From positions 9,589 to 73,588 of the forward strand of contig JBAXPK010000005.1 of NCBI GenBank assembly GCA_037132275.1: a stretch of 64,000 nt of DNA, written 5' to 3'. Numbering within the stretch: position 1 is the stretch's first letter; every line of letters begins with the position of its first letter. Positions 25,612 through 35,123 of this stretch are shown one piece after another. The position numbers were made by a program, and so were the translations under genes. The stretch comes from JAABPW01 sp037132275. GTDB lineage: Bacteria > Verrucomicrobiota > Kiritimatiellia > CAIKKV01 > CAITUY01. The notes under the pieces are model-generated. The model made no database searches. It was not told the origin of the DNA and saw only the letters and a list, made by a program, of their open reading frames with translations.

Positions 25612-26213
25612 GCTTTGGACCTCGGTCGATGGGGGTTGGTTGCCTTCACAAGGGTGTCCACAACATTGCGGACATACGCATCCGGGGATGAGGGTTTGTA
25701 TTTGAATAGGATTTCGCACCAGGCGTAGTGGGAGAGCGCCCCGAGAAAAGCCTGGGCCTGGATTTCAGGAGACGTCATCACCATCCGGCCCGCCTTGATT
25801 TCCTGTTTAAAAAAGCGGCACATCACCTCCATGTTCTGGATGGGGGGAGGCCGCCGGCCCGGGTGATGATGCTTGGGGATGGTAACCCCGCTCGAGGTTA
25901 CCATCATGATGCACGGCAAAATCAGGCGGAGCCGGTTGAGCAAAAGGATGCCCGCCGATTCCAGGGTGTCGCGGATATTACCGGCGCCGATCGACGCCAT
26001 GAGGAGATCTTCCCAGGATTGTTTTCCCGCCTCCACGTCCATGGCGGCGAGGAAAAGGTTGCATTTGCTTTTGTAATGCTTGAACAGCGAGCCTTCCGAA
26101 ACCCCCGCTTCCCGGGCAATCAGGGCGGTGCCGGCCTTGTAGCCATGTTTGATGAACACCCGGCGGGCCGCCTTCAGGATAGCGTCAGGTTGTATGGATG
26201 CCGGTCTTGCCAC
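25608..26213 (-). CDS. TetR/AcrR-family transcriptional regulator
   Basis: The 201-residue protein has the N-terminal TetR DNA-binding domain: ILKAARRVFIKHGYKAGTALIAREAGVSEGSLFKHYKSKCNLF (residues 12-55 or so). The divergent C-terminal part is a ligand-binding domain. It starts at GTG 26213, with AGGA at good spacing. It is the first gene of its own target operon rather than divergent from it, so repression would be autoregulatory for regulator and pump together. The ligand is unknown; drugs or bile-like amphiphiles are usual inducers for such pumps. Confidence 0.88.
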   Translation of the reverse strand: MARPASIQPDAILKAARRVFIKHGYKAGTALIAREAGVSEGSLFKHYKSKCNLFLAAMDVEAGKQSWEDLLMASIGAGNIRDTLESAGILLLNRLRLILPCIMMVTSSGVTIPKHHHPGRRPPPIQNMEVMCRFFKQEIKAGRMVMTSPEIQAQAFLGALSHYAWCEILFKYKPSSPDAYVRNVVDTLVKATNPHRPRSKA

Positions 26214-26232
26214 GTGAAAATCCTATTCCCCG

Positions 26233-26258
26233 AATAAGTAAGTGCTCACTCATTAATA
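26233..26258. promoter_or_regulatory. Probable TetR operator upstream of the efflux operon
   Basis: A 26-bp stretch 20 bases upstream of the tetR start contains an extended imperfect palindrome centred on AAGTGCTCACTC. Eight of 13 positions are symmetric across the centre, including GTG/CAC. The size, symmetry and location fit a TetR-family operator overlapping the operon promoter. Confidence 0.55.
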
Positions 26259-26370
26259 AATCGCCGGGGAATTGTCAAGGGGAAGGTTGCTTCTGTGTCC
26301 CCGCGCCGTTGCGTTGCGGGACGCAGAAATTTGAGGCGCCTGCCGCCCAAGGCGGCAGGGAGCCCCCGCG

Positions 26371-26904
26371 TCAGCGACCTCCTGCCTGCTGCGCCGTGAA
26401 CACCAGAGCCGCCGAATTCAGACAGTAGCGGAGGCCTGTGGGTTTGGGACCATCCTCGAAGACGTGGCCGAGATGGGCGTCGCAGCGGGCGCAGAGAATC
26501 TCGGTGCGGGTCATTCCTAAGCTTGTGTCCTTGTGCTCGATGATGTTCTCAGGGGCGATGGCCTTGAAGAAGCTCGGCCACCCGGTGCCGGAATGGAATT
26601 TGGCATCGGAACTGAAAAGAGGCAGTCCGCAGCAGAGGCAGGAATAATGGCCGGGTTCCTTTTGATCCGTCAACAGGCCGCAGAATGGCGATTCGGTCCC
26701 TTTCCCGCGGGTGATCCGATACTGTTCGGGGGTGAGCTGTTTCTTCCATTCCGTATCGGTCTTGATTATCTTGTTCATAAGGGTTGCCTCTTTCAGCGTG
26801 CTATTTTTATCGAATTCACGGACGCGAACAATGGGAACCGGTTCAGCGGCCAGTAATGCCATGCTGGTTGCCAGCAGGCAGGGAAGGATGATGTGTTTCT
26901 TCAT
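26371..26904 (-). CDS. msrB: Peptide-methionine (R)-S-oxide reductase, exported
   Basis: The 177-residue enzyme reduces methionine-R-sulfoxide in proteins. A signal peptide starts MKKHIILPCLLATSMALLAAEP, so it is periplasmic. The MsrB domain begins WKKQLTPEQYRITRGKGTE. The zinc site is CLCCG and CARCDAHLGH, the substrate pocket is SGTGWPSFF, and the catalytic cysteine is RYCLNSAAL. The frame is open 54 codons further upstream, but ATG 26904 starts the signal peptide. No msrA domain or gene is present in the window. It is divergent from parE across 45 bases. Confidence 0.93.
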   Translation of the reverse strand: MKKHIILPCLLATSMALLAAEPVPIVRVREFDKNSTLKEATLMNKIIKTDTEWKKQLTPEQYRITRGKGTESPFCGLLTDQKEPGHYSCLCCGLPLFSSDAKFHSGTGWPSFFKAIAPENIIEHKDTSLGMTRTEILCARCDAHLGHVFEDGPKPTGLRYCLNSAALVFTAQQAGGR

Positions 26905-26928
26905 ACTGGTGACTTTATCGCAATTCTG

Positions 26929-26934
26929 TACAAT
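26929..26934 (+). promoter_or_regulatory. Candidate -10 element for parE
   Basis: TACAAT lies in the 45-base gap between msrB and parE. A weak -35 (TGGTGA) is 16 bases upstream. If used, the 5' leader would be under 12 bases, consistent with the absence of a Shine-Dalgarno before the parE ATG. Confidence 0.3.
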
Positions 26935-26949
26935 GCGCGACCCAATATC

Positions 26950-28755
26950 ATGAGCGCTGTAAAGACCCATAACTATGACGAGAGCAAGATCAAGACGCTC
27001 TCCTCGCTGGAGCATATCCGCAAGCGGACCGGGATGTACATCGGCCGCATTGGGGATGGCTCCCATTACGACGACGGCCTCTATGTGCTGGTCAAGGAAG
27101 TGGTCGATAACGCCATCGATGAGTTTATCATGGGGTACGGGGATCGTGTGGTGGTGGCCGTGGAGGGAGCGCGGGTGACGGTGCGGGACTTCGGGCGCGG
27201 CATCCCGCTCGGCAAGGTCGTGGAATGTGTGTCACGCATCAATACCGGTGCCAAGTATAATGACGATGTCTTTCAGTTCAGCGTCGGGCTGAACGGAGTG
27301 GGCACCAAGGCGGTGAACGCGCTGTCCTCGGCGTTCCGGGTGTGCAGTCACCGGGGCGGTGAATTTTCTGCCGCCGAGTTCAAGCGCGGCAAACTGACCC
27401 ATGAATCCAAGGGGAAAACCGATGAGCCCGACGGGACGCTAGTCGTGTTTGAGCCGGACGCCGGCATCTTCGGCGCAGCGGCATTTCTTCCTGAACACCT
27501 GAAGCGACGGTTTCAACTCTATACGTTTCTCAATGCCGGTCTGAAAATCGAGTTTAACGGGGTGGCCTTCCATTCCAAGGATGGGCTTAAGGATCTGGTG
27601 GATGACGAGGTCGGCGATGAGGCGCTTTATCCCATTCTTCACTATCGTTCCAAGACGCTGGAACTGGCTTTCACGCATACCAACCGGTTCGAGGAAGTGT
27701 TCATGTCTTTCGCGAACGGCCAATACACCAGCGATGGCGGAACGCACCTGAGCGCCTTTCGGGAAGGCCTGGTCAAGGCGTTTAACGAATATTCCAAGGG
27801 CAAGTTTGAGGGGGATGATGTCCGGGAAGGCATGGCTGGCGCCATGGCGATCCGATTGAAAGATCCGGTCTTCGAGTCGCAGACGAAGAATAAGCTTGGG
27901 AATACCGAAATTCGGAGCGACCTGGTTCAGCACGTAAGGGAGGTGGTGGTGGATTTATTGCACCGCGATCCCAGGGCGGCCGAAAAGGCGATCCTGAAGA
28001 TTGAGGAAACGGTCAAACTGCGCAAGGAGTTGCAATCCATCAAGAAGATGGCCCGCGAGCGTTCCCGCGCCACCTCCATCAGGGTGCCGCAGTTGAAGGA
28101 TTGCAAGATTCATTTTGACAAGAGCGATGGAATCGGCGAAGGCTCGATGTTGTTCATTACCGAAGGGCAGTCGGCGGCGGGCTCGATCACCAGTTGCCGC
28201 GATGTGTCCAATCAGGCCGTCTTTACGCTGCGTGGTAAACCGCTCAATACCTGGGGGCTCAACCGCGACGTGATGTATAAGAACGAGGAACTCTACAACC
28301 TCATGCGCAGCTTGGACGTCGAGGAGTCGGTTGAGCGGATCCGCTATAACAAGGTGATCCTGGCCACCGATGCCGACGTGGATGGGCTCCATATCCGCAA
28401 CCTGTTGCTGACCTTCTTCCTCCGGTTCTTCGAGCCAATCGTGCATGGCGGGCATATCCACATCCTGGAAACACCCTTGTTTCGAGTGCGCAATGCCAAG
28501 CGGACGGTGTACTGCTACTCCGAGCAGGAGCGGGACGCTATGGTAAAGGAGATCGGGCGCGGGGCGGAAGTGACCCGGTTCAAGGGCCTGGGCGAAATCT
28601 CGCCGGGCGAATTCAAGCAGTTTATCGGGCCGGACATGCGGTTGACCCCGGTCGAGGTGGAGAATCGGCACAGCATTCCCGCCATCCTGAGTTTCTATAT
28701 GGGGAGGAATACGCCCGAGCGCCGGCAGTACATCATGGACAACTTGACCCTCTAG
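26950..28755 (+). CDS. parE: DNA topoisomerase IV subunit B
   Basis: The 601-residue type IIA ATPase subunit drives strand passage for chromosome decatenation or supercoiling. The GHKL ATPase motifs are EVVDNAIDEF (about residues 60-69), VRDFGRGIPLG, and GLNGVGTKAVNALS. The TOPRIM domain has FITEGQSAAGS and the metal-binding ATDADVDGLHIR. Length and the lack of the long GyrB insert favour ParE. ATG 26950 is chosen because the longer frame adds an unconserved tail overlapping msrB. The partner parC follows after an intervening histidine kinase gene. Confidence 0.9.
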   Translation: MSAVKTHNYDESKIKTLSSLEHIRKRTGMYIGRIGDGSHYDDGLYVLVKEVVDNAIDEFIMGYGDRVVVAVEGARVTVRDFGRGIPLGKVVECVSRINTGAKYNDDVFQFSVGLNGVGTKAVNALSSAFRVCSHRGGEFSAAEFKRGKLTHESKGKTDEPDGTLVVFEPDAGIFGAAAFLPEHLKRRFQLYTFLNAGLKIEFNGVAFHSKDGLKDLVDDEVGDEALYPILHYRSKTLELAFTHTNRFEEVFMSFANGQYTSDGGTHLSAFREGLVKAFNEYSKGKFEGDDVREGMAGAMAIRLKDPVFESQTKNKLGNTEIRSDLVQHVREVVVDLLHRDPRAAEKAILKIEETVKLRKELQSIKKMARERSRATSIRVPQLKDCKIHFDKSDGIGEGSMLFITEGQSAAGSITSCRDVSNQAVFTLRGKPLNTWGLNRDVMYKNEELYNLMRSLDVEESVERIRYNKVILATDADVDGLHIRNLLLTFFLRFFEPIVHGGHIHILETPLFRVRNAKRTVYCYSEQERDAMVKEIGRGAEVTRFKGLGEISPGEFKQFIGPDMRLTPVEVENRHSIPAILSFYMGRNTPERRQYIMDNLTL

Positions 28756-28780
28756 CCGGATTTCGGCATAATTTCGGAAA

Positions 28781-31700
28781 TTGAACACTACCCCGCGCAT
28801 CGATAATTGGGCTCGATTTTCCGTGATGGCCTGTACGATCATGACGGGCCTAGTGGCCTTGTTTATAGCAGGGGCTTGGGCCGTTGGCCGGTGGTCTCTT
28901 GCCACCTTTGGGGCCGGATACATCCCGATGGCACCCACCACGGCTTGGTTGTTTGTCCTGTTCAGCACCGCATTGTTCGCCCGGGTTTTCCGTTCCGAAC
29001 ACCCCGCAACCCGCCTCGTCACCGTCCTCGCCGCATCCCTTCCCTGCCTGATCGGCTTGTTTGTGATCTGGAATAGCGATATGGGCGTTGGCGCGATCGA
29101 GACAAACGGGGTGTACCCCGTGATCAACGGGACCGTGAATCCGGGCGAGGGCAGGATGTCGTTCCTGACGGCCGTCGCGTTTATCGTATGTTCCGTCGCC
29201 TTGGGTCTGCCCCTGGTCGCCGGAACGCGGTACCCGTGGATGCGGCAGGTCGCCTCGCGATTGGGAGCGGCCGTGAGCCTGTTGGGTCTGACCGTGCTGC
29301 TGGGCTACATGGTCGGGGCTCCATTGTTTTACGGAACCTCCATCATTCCCATGGCGCTCCCGACGGCCATCGAGTTTATCCTGCTGGGCTGGGTCTTGGC
29401 GGTTACTCCGAACCCGCTGGACTGGATGTTCCGGGGCATCGTCGGTGAGAGGACTCTTCAGGACGATGCCAGCACCCGTACCATAAGGCTGACCCGCATC
29501 ACGTTGGTGCTGGTTGTGTTCGCGGTAATCGCGATTGTCGGCGTGATGTTTATGAAGCGTGAGATCATGTCCGCCAAAACAACCGCCGGGAACGAGCTGC
29601 AGACCATTGCACAGGTCAAGTCCGACCAAATTTCCGCATGGTATCGCGAACGGCTGGTCGATGCCGATCTCTGTTCGACGATGGCGCCCTTGTTTCTCGG
29701 GTTTGTTCCCCCCGGCGAAAAACAGGATCACCTCCAAGTCTGGATGGACATACTTCAACGACACGGATTTTATGGCAGGGTTGTGTTGATGGACTCGAAC
29801 TTGAACGTGATCTCGTCGTCCCCGGTGGGTGAGACCCAACTGGGCAGTTTGACGCTAACTCGATCCGCCGAGGCGCTTCAATCAGGGAAAAGCATTGTGT
29901 CGGATCTGCACTTGAGCAGTGTGAAAGCGGACTTTCCGCACATGGATATAATCATCCCGCTGTCCCTGCCGGGCCGCCCGCCCCGGGGGGTGATGCTTAT
30001 GGAAATTTCCGCCGCGTTGAGCTTGTACCCCGTGGTGGATATATGGCCGATCTTCAGCCAGACGGCCGAAACGCTTCTCATTCGGGCCGAGGGTAAAGAG
30101 GTGCTCTTTCTCAACAGGCTGCGGCACCGCCCGGATGCGGCCCTCAAATTCAAACTTCCGCTCGATACCCCGGGTTTGCCGGCGGCGGTGGCGTTGCGCG
30201 GGAAACCGGGCATCATTGAGGGTTTGGACTATCGGAGGGTTCCCGTATTGGCGGCATTCCAACCCGTGCCGGGGACTCCCTGGACCATGGTGGTAAAAAT
30301 AGATCAGGCGGAAGTGTATGGGGCGGCCCAGCGACAAACATGGCTTCTGACCCTTATCCTCATGATCCTGTCCATGACGGTGTATTTGGGATTGGGCCTG
30401 ATCTGGCAACGCCACTCCACCCATCTCCTCCGTGCCCGCCTGGCTGCCGAGGAATCTCAACGCCGTAGCGAATTTCTTGTCACCAGCATTATCGAAAACA
30501 CCGCCGCCGTGGTGTTTGTCAAGGATCTCGCCGGGCGCTATATGATGGTTAATCGTCGTTATGCGGATTTGTTTCACGTTACCCAGGAAGGCGTCATCGG
30601 AAAAACGGACTATGACATCTTCCCCGCCGAGTATGCTCGCCGATTCCAGAAAGCCGATCAGCGGGCGATTGCCTCGGACAGTCATATCGAGACCGAGGAG
30701 CGTGTGCCCCATGATGACGGGATCCACACCTATCTTGACGTTAAATTCCCGATACCGGGATCTGACGGAAAACCCTGCGCCGTCTGCGGGATCTCCACCG
30801 ACATCACGGAGATCAAGCGGCTGCAGGAAGATTTGGACCAGGCTCATAAAATGGAGACCGTTGGTCAACTCGCCGGCGGTATCGCCCACGACTTCAACAA
30901 TCTCCTGCAGATCCTGTTCGGCCACACCGAGATGCTGCTGGAACAGTTGACCCCGGGGAAGCCGCAGCACGAGTCAGTTTCAGAAATCCAGCGTATCGGG
31001 AAACGCGCTGCGGCCCTGACCCGGCAACTACTGGCCTTCGGCCGCCGGCAAGTCCTGACGCCGACGGTAATGGATTTGAACGAATTGGTGTCCAATGTGT
31101 CATCCATGCTCGTCCGCTTGATCGGGGAAAACATACGGCTCACATTCGAGCCGGTACCCGGCTTGTGGCGGGTAAAAGCCGATGTCTCCCAGATTGAACA
31201 AGTTCTCATCAATCTGGTCGTCAATTCCCGCGACGCCATGCCCAGCGGCGGTACGATTTTTATCCGGGCCGAGAACATTGAAAGGGCGGAAGGGGATCCG
31301 GCGCTTCAATCTGACCGACATGCCGGGCGGGTCGTCCGCCTCTCCGTAGCCGACACCGGCATCGGCATGGCGCCCGACATCCGGGCTAGAATTTTCGAGC
31401 CGTTTTTCACCACGAAGGAACGGGGTAAGGGAACCGGCATGGGTCTGGCCTCCGTCTACGGCATCATCAAGCAACACGGGGGGGTGATCACCGTGGACAG
31501 TGAGCCGGGAAAGGGTACTGTTTTCACGATCGACCTGCCCGCCGCGGATGGGGAGGCCGTGACGTTCGCTCCCGCCTTTGTCGTTCCGGCTTCAGGGGGG
31601 CGCAATGAGCGTATTCTTGTTGTTGAGGACGAGATATCGGTATGCCGCCTGATTACGCAGACGCTGGTACGGAACGGATATCGGGTAACGGCCGTGGAAA

Positions 31701-31960
31701 CGTGCGCCGAGGCGGAAGCCCTGAACGCCGGGAACTTTGATTTGGTGTTGAGCGACGTCGTGCTATCCGACGGGAACGGCGTGGATCTCGTCCGGTCGCT
31801 TAGACGGAAGCACCCCCTGTTGCGTTGCGTGCTGACCAGCGGCTACGCTGATATTCATGCGCGGCGCCCGGAAATTACGCAGCAGCCATTCCTGGTCAAA
31901 CCGTTCAGCAGCGCCGATCTCCTTAACACCCTTGCGGCCGCGTTGGGGCACTCCTCGTGA
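28781..31960 (+). CDS. Hybrid sensor histidine kinase (membrane sensor, Cache-like, PAS, HisKA, HATPase, REC)
   Basis: The 1059-residue protein has an N-terminal block of about seven hydrophobic segments (residues 10-265), then an extracytoplasmic Cache-like domain (about 270-520: AQVKSDQISAWYRERLVDADL) closed by another membrane helix. A PAS domain follows (IIENTAAVVFVKDLAGRYMMVN). The kinase core has the phospho-acceptor GGIAHDFNNLL, the N-box LINLVVNSRDAMPSGG, the G1 box DTGIGM and G2 GTGMGLASVYGI. A C-terminal receiver domain carries the phospho-aspartate in VLSDVVLSDGNG and the lysine in FLVKPFS. The start is TTG 28781; GTG/ATG at 28823-28826 are alternatives. It overlaps parC by 4 bp (GTGA). 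No output regulator is adjacent. Confidence 0.85.
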   Translation: MNTTPRIDNWARFSVMACTIMTGLVALFIAGAWAVGRWSLATFGAGYIPMAPTTAWLFVLFSTALFARVFRSEHPATRLVTVLAASLPCLIGLFVIWNSDMGVGAIETNGVYPVINGTVNPGEGRMSFLTAVAFIVCSVALGLPLVAGTRYPWMRQVASRLGAAVSLLGLTVLLGYMVGAPLFYGTSIIPMALPTAIEFILLGWVLAVTPNPLDWMFRGIVGERTLQDDASTRTIRLTRITLVLVVFAVIAIVGVMFMKREIMSAKTTAGNELQTIAQVKSDQISAWYRERLVDADLCSTMAPLFLGFVPPGEKQDHLQVWMDILQRHGFYGRVVLMDSNLNVISSSPVGETQLGSLTLTRSAEALQSGKSIVSDLHLSSVKADFPHMDIIIPLSLPGRPPRGVMLMEISAALSLYPVVDIWPIFSQTAETLLIRAEGKEVLFLNRLRHRPDAALKFKLPLDTPGLPAAVALRGKPGIIEGLDYRRVPVLAAFQPVPGTPWTMVVKIDQAEVYGAAQRQTWLLTLILMILSMTVYLGLGLIWQRHSTHLLRARLAAEESQRRSEFLVTSIIENTAAVVFVKDLAGRYMMVNRRYADLFHVTQEGVIGKTDYDIFPAEYARRFQKADQRAIASDSHIETEERVPHDDGIHTYLDVKFPIPGSDGKPCAVCGISTDITEIKRLQEDLDQAHKMETVGQLAGGIAHDFNNLLQILFGHTEMLLEQLTPGKPQHESVSEIQRIGKRAAALTRQLLAFGRRQVLTPTVMDLNELVSNVSSMLVRLIGENIRLTFEPVPGLWRVKADVSQIEQVLINLVVNSRDAMPSGGTIFIRAENIERAEGDPALQSDRHAGRVVRLSVADTGIGMAPDIRARIFEPFFTTKERGKGTGMGLASVYGIIKQHGGVITVDSEPGKGTVFTIDLPAADGEAVTFAPAFVVPASGGRNERILVVEDEISVCRLITQTLVRNGYRVTAVETCAEAEALNAGNFDLVLSDVVLSDGNGVDLVRSLRRKHPLLRCVLTSGYADIHARRPEITQQPFLVKPFSSADLLNTLAAALGHSS

Positions 31961-34011
31961 GCGATCAACCGGAATTGTTTGGCGATGAGGAGTTGGTGAC
32001 GCCCATCCCTTCAGAGGCGCGGGGTGGGGCCAAGGATAGCCTTGTGATCCGGGATATCGCCGCCGTGGCCGATGGCCCGCTCAAGGGGCTGGTGAACGGA
32101 AACTTCCTGACGTATGCGTCCTATGTTATTCGCGACCGAGCCATCCCCGATATCGAAGACGGCTTGAAACCGGTTCAGCGCCGTATCCTTCATTCGCTGG
32201 GCGAAAACGATGACGGGAAGTTTATCAAGGTGGCCAACATCGTCGGGTATACCATGCAGTTTCATCCGCACGGGGATGCCTCCATCGCGGACGCCCTGGT
32301 CACGCTGGCGAACAAGCAGTACCTGATTGAAGGACAGGGGAACTTTGGAAATCTCTTTACCGGCGACCCGGCGGCGGCGTCCCGCTATATCGAATGCCGC
32401 CTGACGTCACTGGCCCGGGATGAGATATTCGATTCCGATCTGACCGACTATGTTCCTTCCTATGATGGGCGCAAAGAAGAGCCCGTAACGCTGCCTGCCC
32501 GCATTCCCCTGCTGTTGCTTCTTGGCGCGGAGGGCATTGCCGTGGGGTTGTCCACCCGCATTCTGCCGCACAACTTTAACGAATTGCTGGAAGCCCAGGT
32601 AGCGATCCTCCAGAAGCGGCCTTGCGAGGTCTATCCCGATTTCATACAGGGCGGGATGATGGATGTGACTGGCTACGACAAGGGCAGGGGATATGTCCGG
32701 GTGCGGGCTGCCATCGAGATCCGCGACGTCCAGACACTGGTGGTGCGTTCAGCCCCCTTCGGCACGACCACCGATTCCCTGATCGCGTCCATTGAGGAGG
32801 CGGGACGCAAGGGAAAGGTCAAACTTCGCGGCATCAGCGACTACACGGCGGAGGCGGTTGAGGTGGAGGTTCAACTGCAGCCTGACGAGGACGCCGCGCG
32901 GGCTGTTGAGACCCTTTACGCCTTTACCCAGTGCGAGGTGCAGGTGGCGAGCCGAATCATGGTTATTCGCGCCGGTCGACCGACCGAGATGAATGTGGAA
33001 GAAGTACTGCAGTATAACACCGATCGGCTTCTGGAGTTACTCAAGCGCCGGTTGAAGGTTCAGCAGAAGCGGCTGACCGAAGATCTGCATCGCAAGACAC
33101 TGATCCAGATTTTTGTGCAGAACCGGCTCTATACGCCCATCGAGGCCTGTCAATCCCATGACGAAGTCGAGCAGGTGGTGCGAACGGGACTGGGCCCCTT
33201 TCTCACGCAACTTCAACGTGATATCACGAATGGTGACATCGAACTGCTGCTAGGTATTCCCATCCGGCGTATTTCGCTGTTCGATGTGGCGAAGAATCAG
33301 CAGGAGATGGAGTCGCTACGGACGGAACTGGCTGAGTCCCGCGAGAATATGGCCAACTTAACCGGCTATGCCGTACGGTATCTGCGTCAGCTCCAAAAGA
33401 AATACGGCCCGAACTTTCCGCGCCGGACGCAAATGGCCCGGTTCCAGGCGGTCGGGGTTCGTGAACTGACGGCCTCTGAACTCACCATCAACCAGGATCG
33501 CGCCAAGGGATACCTGGGGTATAAGATCGCCGGAACGACTCTGTTCGAATGTTCCTCGCTCGACAAACTCCTGCTGGTCTGGAAGGACGGCCGGTACAAG
33601 GGCGTGCCGCCGCCCGAGAAACTATTCGTGGACTCCACCCTGATCCACTGCGCCATCCTGGATCGGGAGCGGGTTCTGACGGTGGTGTATCATGAGGACG
33701 GCTTTACGCGCATCAAGCGGTTTTCCGGCGCCCTGGTGACAAACCGCGAGTACCACTGTATCCCGCGCGGGGCGCATATCCTGTTCTTTTCCGATCAGGA
33801 TGTGCCAACCCTGTACGTGCAGTATGATGTGCCCGAGACGGCGGCCATCCGGCAACAGGAATTCGACACCACCACTCTGCCCATAGGCGTGCGGGAGGGG
33901 AAAGCCTCCCTGATGTCCTCCAAGAAAATCGCCAGCATCGGTTCATCAAAGCCCAAAAAATGGGATGACGCCCAGACTGGCCCCAAGGGCGTCTACATGA
34001 ACTTTGGGTAA
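31957..34011 (+). CDS. parC: DNA topoisomerase IV subunit A
   Basis: The 684-residue subunit cleaves and rejoins DNA for type IIA topoisomerase action. The winged-helix region is IPDIEDGLKPVQRRILHSL. The quinolone-pocket segment is FHPHGDASIADALV, with alanine at the position equivalent to E. coli Ser83-type residues followed by a second acidic/alanine pattern. The catalytic tyrosine is in ASRYIECRLT (about residue 145). The C-terminal region lacks obvious GyrA-box beta-pinwheel repeats, and the total length is well below GyrA (about 875), so ParC is the better name. The start is GTG 31957, overlapping the kinase stop. Confidence 0.88.
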   Translation: MSDQPELFGDEELVTPIPSEARGGAKDSLVIRDIAAVADGPLKGLVNGNFLTYASYVIRDRAIPDIEDGLKPVQRRILHSLGENDDGKFIKVANIVGYTMQFHPHGDASIADALVTLANKQYLIEGQGNFGNLFTGDPAAASRYIECRLTSLARDEIFDSDLTDYVPSYDGRKEEPVTLPARIPLLLLLGAEGIAVGLSTRILPHNFNELLEAQVAILQKRPCEVYPDFIQGGMMDVTGYDKGRGYVRVRAAIEIRDVQTLVVRSAPFGTTTDSLIASIEEAGRKGKVKLRGISDYTAEAVEVEVQLQPDEDAARAVETLYAFTQCEVQVASRIMVIRAGRPTEMNVEEVLQYNTDRLLELLKRRLKVQQKRLTEDLHRKTLIQIFVQNRLYTPIEACQSHDEVEQVVRTGLGPFLTQLQRDITNGDIELLLGIPIRRISLFDVAKNQQEMESLRTELAESRENMANLTGYAVRYLRQLQKKYGPNFPRRTQMARFQAVGVRELTASELTINQDRAKGYLGYKIAGTTLFECSSLDKLLLVWKDGRYKGVPPPEKLFVDSTLIHCAILDRERVLTVVYHEDGFTRIKRFSGALVTNREYHCIPRGAHILFFSDQDVPTLYVQYDVPETAAIRQQEFDTTTLPIGVREGKASLMSSKKIASIGSSKPKKWDDAQTGPKGVYMNFG

Positions 34012-34016
34012 GCGTC

Positions 34017-35114
34017 CTAGTCGTCCAGCACGCCCGGAGGCAACCCTTGCGGAAAGGGTTTGGGCTGGGCGCACGGGTTCTTGATGTCCACCCAGGACCG
34101 TGTTTGGCCGGATTCCTCAAATGCCAGCATCACTTCCAGTGCGTGTAACGCCAGGCTCACATCGCATCGATGCGGCCGCCCTGATTGGATCGCATAGGCC
34201 ATATCGGCTACGCCGATTCCCCTCGAGTTGTCATGATATCCGTACGCAAAAGGCATCTCCCGCCATGCCTCATTGCCAGGCCTGAAAACCGAGACTGGCC
34301 CGCCAAAGGTGTTTGGATCCGGTACAGCCAGACTGCCTTCCGTCCCGTAAATCTCGATCGGGCTGTGGTGATGCCGTTGCACGTCAAAACTGACAACCAA
34401 GGTGACAATAGCCCCGCTTTCAAAAAGCAGACTCCCGCTGTTGTGGGTCGGGATCTCCACGGGAATCATCTCGCCGAAATGTTCCTTACACGTCGCCAAC
34501 CGCTGTTCAAGTCCCTTGCCTGTCATCGCTGAGACAGCCTTGATCGGCCCCAGCAAATGAACGAGCGCGGTAATGTAATAGGGTCCCATGTCGAGCATGG
34601 GTCCGGCACCCCGTTGATAGAAGAAAGCCGGATTGGGATGCCAGGACTCGGGCCCCTGTGACATCATGAATGCAGTTCCCGACAGCGGGCGCCCGATCCA
34701 CCCGTCGTCTATGAGTTTGCGGCAGGTCTGGAGCCCCGCCCCCAGGAACGTATCCGGAGCGCAGCCCATACGGAGTCCCCTTTTTTTGGCATAATCCAAA
34801 ACCTTCCGGCCCTCGCCCACATCCAGCGCCAGCGGTTTTTCGCTGTACACATGCTTCCCGGCCCGGAGCGCCTTCAGGCTTACCTCGGCGTGGACTTTGG
34901 GTACGGTCAGATTGATGACAAAGTCAATGGACGGATCCGCCAGCAACTTGTCAACCGTCATGGCCTTGAGCTTGAATTCCGTCGCCTTGGCCTTGGCAAC
35001 ATCCATGTTAATATCAGCACAGGCCACAACTTTGACTGCCCGGAACATCGCGCAGCCTTTGATGTAGGCGCTGAAAATATTACCACACCCGATAATTCCT
35101 ATATTTTTTGTCAT
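34017..35114 (-). CDS. Gfo/Idh/MocA-family oxidoreductase
   Basis: This 365-residue NAD(P)-dependent dehydrogenase acts on sugars or cyclitols. The Rossmann motif is IGIIGCGNIFSAYIKG (GxGxxx at residues 8-14), followed by the catalytic-lysine motif YSEKPLALD (about residue 95). The C-terminal alpha/beta domain contains GAGPMLDMGPYYITALVHLLG, with the family's D/H catalytic residues. It is 9 bases downstream of a sugar isomerase-like gene on the same strand. That pairing recurs in bacteria that convert sugars or inositols through keto intermediates. The exact substrate is unknown. It is convergent with parC, 5 bases apart. Confidence 0.88.
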   Translation of the reverse strand: MTKNIGIIGCGNIFSAYIKGCAMFRAVKVVACADINMDVAKAKATEFKLKAMTVDKLLADPSIDFVINLTVPKVHAEVSLKALRAGKHVYSEKPLALDVGEGRKVLDYAKKRGLRMGCAPDTFLGAGLQTCRKLIDDGWIGRPLSGTAFMMSQGPESWHPNPAFFYQRGAGPMLDMGPYYITALVHLLGPIKAVSAMTGKGLEQRLATCKEHFGEMIPVEIPTHNSGSLLFESGAIVTLVVSFDVQRHHHSPIEIYGTEGSLAVPDPNTFGGPVSVFRPGNEAWREMPFAYGYHDNSRGIGVADMAYAIQSGRPHRCDVSLALHALEVMLAFEESGQTRSWVDIKNPCAQPKPFPQGLPPGVLDD

Positions 35115-35123
35115 TGTCCTGCC

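Noticed and set aside
28753..28780. Small hairpin after parE (GCCG-GATTT-CGGC)
   Set aside because: The stem is only 4 bp with no T tract, and the next gene starts 26 bases later, so a terminator is not supported.
28850..29839. 329-codon minus-strand frame inside the histidine kinase gene
   Set aside because: It is a shadow of membrane helices on the other strand, with low-complexity H/G/Q composition.
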